The translations under genes and the position numbers were made by a program. This document shows, piece by piece, positions 6,337-7,774 of a stretch of DNA of 7,774 nt. Within the stretch, counting starts at the first letter, position 1. The number at the start of each line of letters is the position of its first letter. The stretch lies in assembly GCA_937967805.1 (NCBI GenBank), contig CALBTC010000516.1:1-7774 (forward strand). Direction: 5' to 3'. The stretch comes from an uncultured Anaerolineaceae bacterium. GTDB taxonomy: Bacteria; Chloroflexota; Anaerolineae; Promineifilales; Promineifilaceae. The notes under the pieces were generated by a model. That model was not told the DNA's origin. It saw only the letters and a program-made list of their open reading frames with translations, and did no database searches.

Positions 6337-7338
6337 TTAATTGTTAAATACTGAGCGTAAATTGGGGACCAGGTCTGCGGCCGTTGCAAATCGCTCCCGA
6401 ATATTGAACAGCAAATAAAGACCCGCTTCACGGGGCAGTGCATGTTTGGCGCTGGCCACGCGCAGCTGCTGCCGGTTGACCACTTTGTGCCCGCCCCGGC
6501 AATCAATGTGGCCGGTTACCAGTACGGTTTGTCTCTCATACCCGTCAGAAAGTGCCTGAAGCAACGTGTTGAGCAGCACCTGGTAGCTGTTGTCGCCATA
6601 CTCTTTTTCATTGCGGGAAAACATGGCGGGCCACAGCAGCTCGAAATCTTCGTCTGAAGTGGCCAAAGTGCCAACGAGGAAATCGTCGTAGCGGGGATCG
6701 TTCAGGCCGGAGACGGCAAACCATTTGCGGGCCATCTCGTTGTAGGTACGGCCGTGCATCTTGCGCATGGCCCGAATGAGAGACGGCCGTTCTTCCTGCG
6801 TGATTTGGGCCCGGGTGCGGGTTAAAATTTTCTGGTGCGAGAAGTTAAACAGCCGCTCAATGCCGTTGGTTTCGCCCAGAGCCGTGCTGGCCCCGGCGTG
6901 GCAAATGGAGACACCGCCAGGCGTGCGCACGTAAAAAGGCAGGCTGTCAAAAAAAGAAACGATCTTTTCGCGATGGTCGCCCATGGCAAATTCAAAACGA
7001 GGGGTAAACAACTCATCCCCCTTTTGCAGGGTGATGCTGTAAATGTGGGGCAGTTCATGATTGCCCAACAGGTAGATCAGGTTGTCGCCCAGCTCTTTTT
7101 TTAGTTCGATGATATCTAAGACGATCTCAACCGATTTGTCTTGATGGGCCGGGGCACTGGCATGAATCATATCGCCAGCGAAGATTAAAATGTCGGCCTG
7201 ACCCAGGTCACGCAGCTGAAAAAAGGAGTCACGATACCGCCGGTAGGCATCCCAGTCGCCATGCAGATCGGTCACGACCATCGCCTGCCCTTCTGTGAGG
7301 TCTACCACCCGCTGCCATTTTTTGCCTGCGTCACTCAA
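6337..7338 (-). CDS. Calcineurin-like metallophosphoesterase (PPP type), possible protein phosphatase
   Basis: A 333-residue cytosolic protein with no signal peptide or membrane segment. It carries the metal-binding blocks of the calcineurin-like phosphoesterase fold in order. They are DLHGD (24-28; D24, H26), GDMIH (55-59; D56), GNHE (92-95; N93, H94), CHAG (146-149; H147) and TGHID (275-279; H277), with a further GGH at 282-284. These residues hold two metal ions and catalyse phosphoester hydrolysis. The second block lacks the DRG of classical GDxVDRG phosphatases and has His where Asp is usual. The protein is longer than lambda-type phosphatases (about 220 residues) or ApaH (about 280), and the extra sequence lies mainly between residues 150 and 270. 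The start is TTG at 7338, supported by AAGGAAG at 7351-7345 with 6-base spacing; the next Met is residue 20. Its substrate may be a phosphoprotein or a nucleotide, and the sequence does not decide. It converges on the Ser/Thr kinase gene. Confidence 0.88.
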   Translation of the reverse strand: MSDAGKKWQRVVDLTEGQAMVVTDLHGDWDAYRRYRDSFFQLRDLGQADILIFAGDMIHASAPAHQDKSVEIVLDIIELKKELGDNLIYLLGNHELPHIYSITLQKGDELFTPRFEFAMGDHREKIVSFFDSLPFYVRTPGGVSICHAGASTALGETNGIERLFNFSHQKILTRTRAQITQEERPSLIRAMRKMHGRTYNEMARKWFAVSGLNDPRYDDFLVGTLATSDEDFELLWPAMFSRNEKEYGDNSYQVLLNTLLQALSDGYERQTVLVTGHIDCRGGHKVVNRQQLRVASAKHALPREAGLYLLFNIRERFATAADLVPNLRSVFNN

Positions 7339-7344
7339 AGCTTA

Positions 7345-7351
7345 CTTCCTT
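7345..7351 (-). promoter_or_regulatory. Shine-Dalgarno site that fixes a TTG start
   Basis: AAGGAAG on the minus strand ends 6 bases before TTG 7338. It is the best ribosome site in the window and supports the non-ATG start of the phosphoesterase gene. TAAAAT at 7372-7367 could be a -10 box for the same gene, but no -35 is convincing. Confidence 0.65.
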
Positions 7352-7408
7352 CACTGGTTTGGCAAAATTTTATCACAACTCAAAACATTGTAGAGTCTTC
7401 ATCTATTT

Positions 7409-7432
7409 GTGTGCGAAATAGTGTACGAAACA
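7409..7432. repeat. Tandem pair of 12-base repeats upstream of the phosphoesterase gene
   Basis: GTGTGCGAAATA (7409-7420) is followed directly by GTGTACGAAACA (7421-7432), with 10 of 12 positions identical. It sits in the 114-base gap between hisE and the phosphoesterase gene, about 70 bases upstream of the TTG start. Head-to-tail spacing near one helical turn would suit an operator, but two copies this short could also arise by chance. Confidence 0.4.
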
Positions 7433-7439
7433 CATGAAT

Positions 7440-7457
7440 GGTAATGGATTCATTACC
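7440..7457. repeat. Short hairpin overlapping the hisE stop codon
   Basis: GGTAATG (7440-7446) and CATTACC (7451-7457) form a perfect 7-bp stem with a four-base loop, and the second arm contains the hisE stop codon (7453-7455). No T run follows on the minus strand, so termination here is doubtful. Confidence 0.4.
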
Positions 7458-7734
7458 GATGCCGTTGCTTAAGTTCAGCGCGGATATCATCCCAGGTAAG
7501 ATCGCGCGAAACCAGCAGAACCAGGAGATGGTAGATGAGATCGGCCGTTTCTTCCACAATGCGCTGCTCCCCCTGGCCTTTGGCTGCCAAAATCACCTCC
7601 ACGGCTTCTTCGCCAATCTTTTTAACAATTTCGTCTTCGCCGGCGGTAAGCAGGCTGGCAGTGTAGCTGTTGGGCGTAGGATTGCGCTTGCGTTCTTGCA
7701 GCGTGGCAAATAGTTCGTCTATAAAATCATTCAT
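7453..7734 (-). CDS. hisE: Phosphoribosyl-ATP pyrophosphohydrolase
   Basis: A 93-residue cytosolic enzyme of the normal length for stand-alone HisE. It catalyses the second step of histidine synthesis, hydrolysing phosphoribosyl-ATP to phosphoribosyl-AMP and pyrophosphate. The all-alpha MazG-like fold is shown by SYTASLL (23-29), the acidic helix KKIGEEAVEV (38-47) and EETADLIYHLL (61-71), whose Glu and Asp residues bind magnesium. ATG 7734 has no strong Shine-Dalgarno. The frame upstream stays open to the window edge, so a longer protein, or a fusion such as HisIE, cannot be strictly excluded. However, the residues just upstream do not look like the HisI C-terminus, and the alignment-like start at MNDFIDELF fits HisE. 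A TGA in another frame overlaps this start by 4 bases, which suggests translational coupling to an upstream gene. Confidence 0.93.
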   Translation of the reverse strand: MNDFIDELFATLQERKRNPTPNSYTASLLTAGEDEIVKKIGEEAVEVILAAKGQGEQRIVEETADLIYHLLVLLVSRDLTWDDIRAELKQRHR

Positions 7735-7774
7735 TGGTTTGCTCGCTTTTTGTGCGGACCCATATCCAGCCTTC
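7731..7774 (-). CDS. Possible C-terminal tail of an upstream gene, coupled to hisE
   Basis: One minus-strand frame runs from the window edge, ends in the peptide RLDMGPHKKRANQ, and stops at a TGA that shares ATGA with the hisE start. This is the classic 4-base overlap of coupled genes. A second frame also stays open and stops at 7727 (ending WVRTKSEQTNE), so the true frame is uncertain. Too little is visible to name a product. Confidence 0.35.
   Translation of the reverse strand, partial: RLDMGPHKKRANQ

Larger units (their letters stand above)
110..6790. repeat. Dispersed palindromic octamer ACGGCCGT, 12 exact copies
   Basis: Exact copies start at 110, 463, 1264, 1544, 2022, 2300, 3448, 3795, 4299, 6039, 6748 and 6783. 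One-base variants that keep the CGGCCG core occur at 1574, 2408, 4110, 6377 and 7541. About 0.1 copies would be expected by chance in a sequence this long. Copies lie in the DUF2723, kinase and phosphoesterase genes and once in the kinase leader. In genes they use all three codon phases, read as TAV, RP or GR. The enrichment is therefore at the DNA level, not due to a repeated peptide. It is comparable in kind to the HIP1 octamer of cyanobacteria. Confidence 0.85.

Noticed and set aside
7438..7713. 91-residue + strand open frame over hisE
   Set aside because: It is antisense to hisE, which has clear motifs and the normal length.

Overview
The window looks like ordinary chromosomal sequence from a Gram-variable environmental bacterium, most likely a member of the Chloroflexota (Anaerolineae-like). 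This assignment is an inference. It rests on a DUF2723/TMEM260-type membrane glycosyltransferase with a C-terminal beta-sandwich region, a eukaryote-like Ser/Thr kinase with a very long TPR array, and an overrepresented octamer ACGGCCGT. No plasmid, phage, IS or CRISPR signature was seen, and no gap between genes exceeds 300 bases.

Layout from left to right. Positions 1-56 are the 3' three-quarters of a CAT-anticodon tRNA on the + strand. Ten bases later the stop codon of a large minus-strand gene is reached (67-2940). It encodes a multi-spanning DUF2723 protein, a predicted glycosyltransferase of the protein O-mannosyltransferase TMEM260 type. Upstream of it on the same strand is a 60-codon gene for a single-pass membrane protein (3085-3267). 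A divergent regulatory region (3268-3490) separates these from the + strand gene at 3491-6151. That gene encodes a cytosolic Ser/Thr kinase followed by 13 TPR repeats, each exactly 40 residues long. A 185-base convergent gap (6152-6336) holds three consecutive long hairpins of unrelated sequence. Then come two minus-strand genes: a calcineurin-like (PPP-type) metallophosphoesterase (6337-7338, TTG start with a good Shine-Dalgarno) and hisE (7453-7734). The tail of a further minus-strand gene probably overlaps the hisE start at the right edge.

How the genes may work together. The kinase and the phosphoesterase are convergent neighbours and could form a phosphorylation/dephosphorylation pair, although nothing in the sequence proves it. 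hisE belongs to histidine biosynthesis and was probably cotranscribed with whatever lies upstream, beyond position 7774. The DUF2723 enzyme acts at the membrane and has no visible functional link to the other genes.

The least explained signals are non-coding. They are the ACGGCCGT octamer (12 exact copies in 7.8 kb, in all three codon phases and also outside genes) and the three-hairpin cluster at 6161-6314. No clearly novel defence or mobile system was found.
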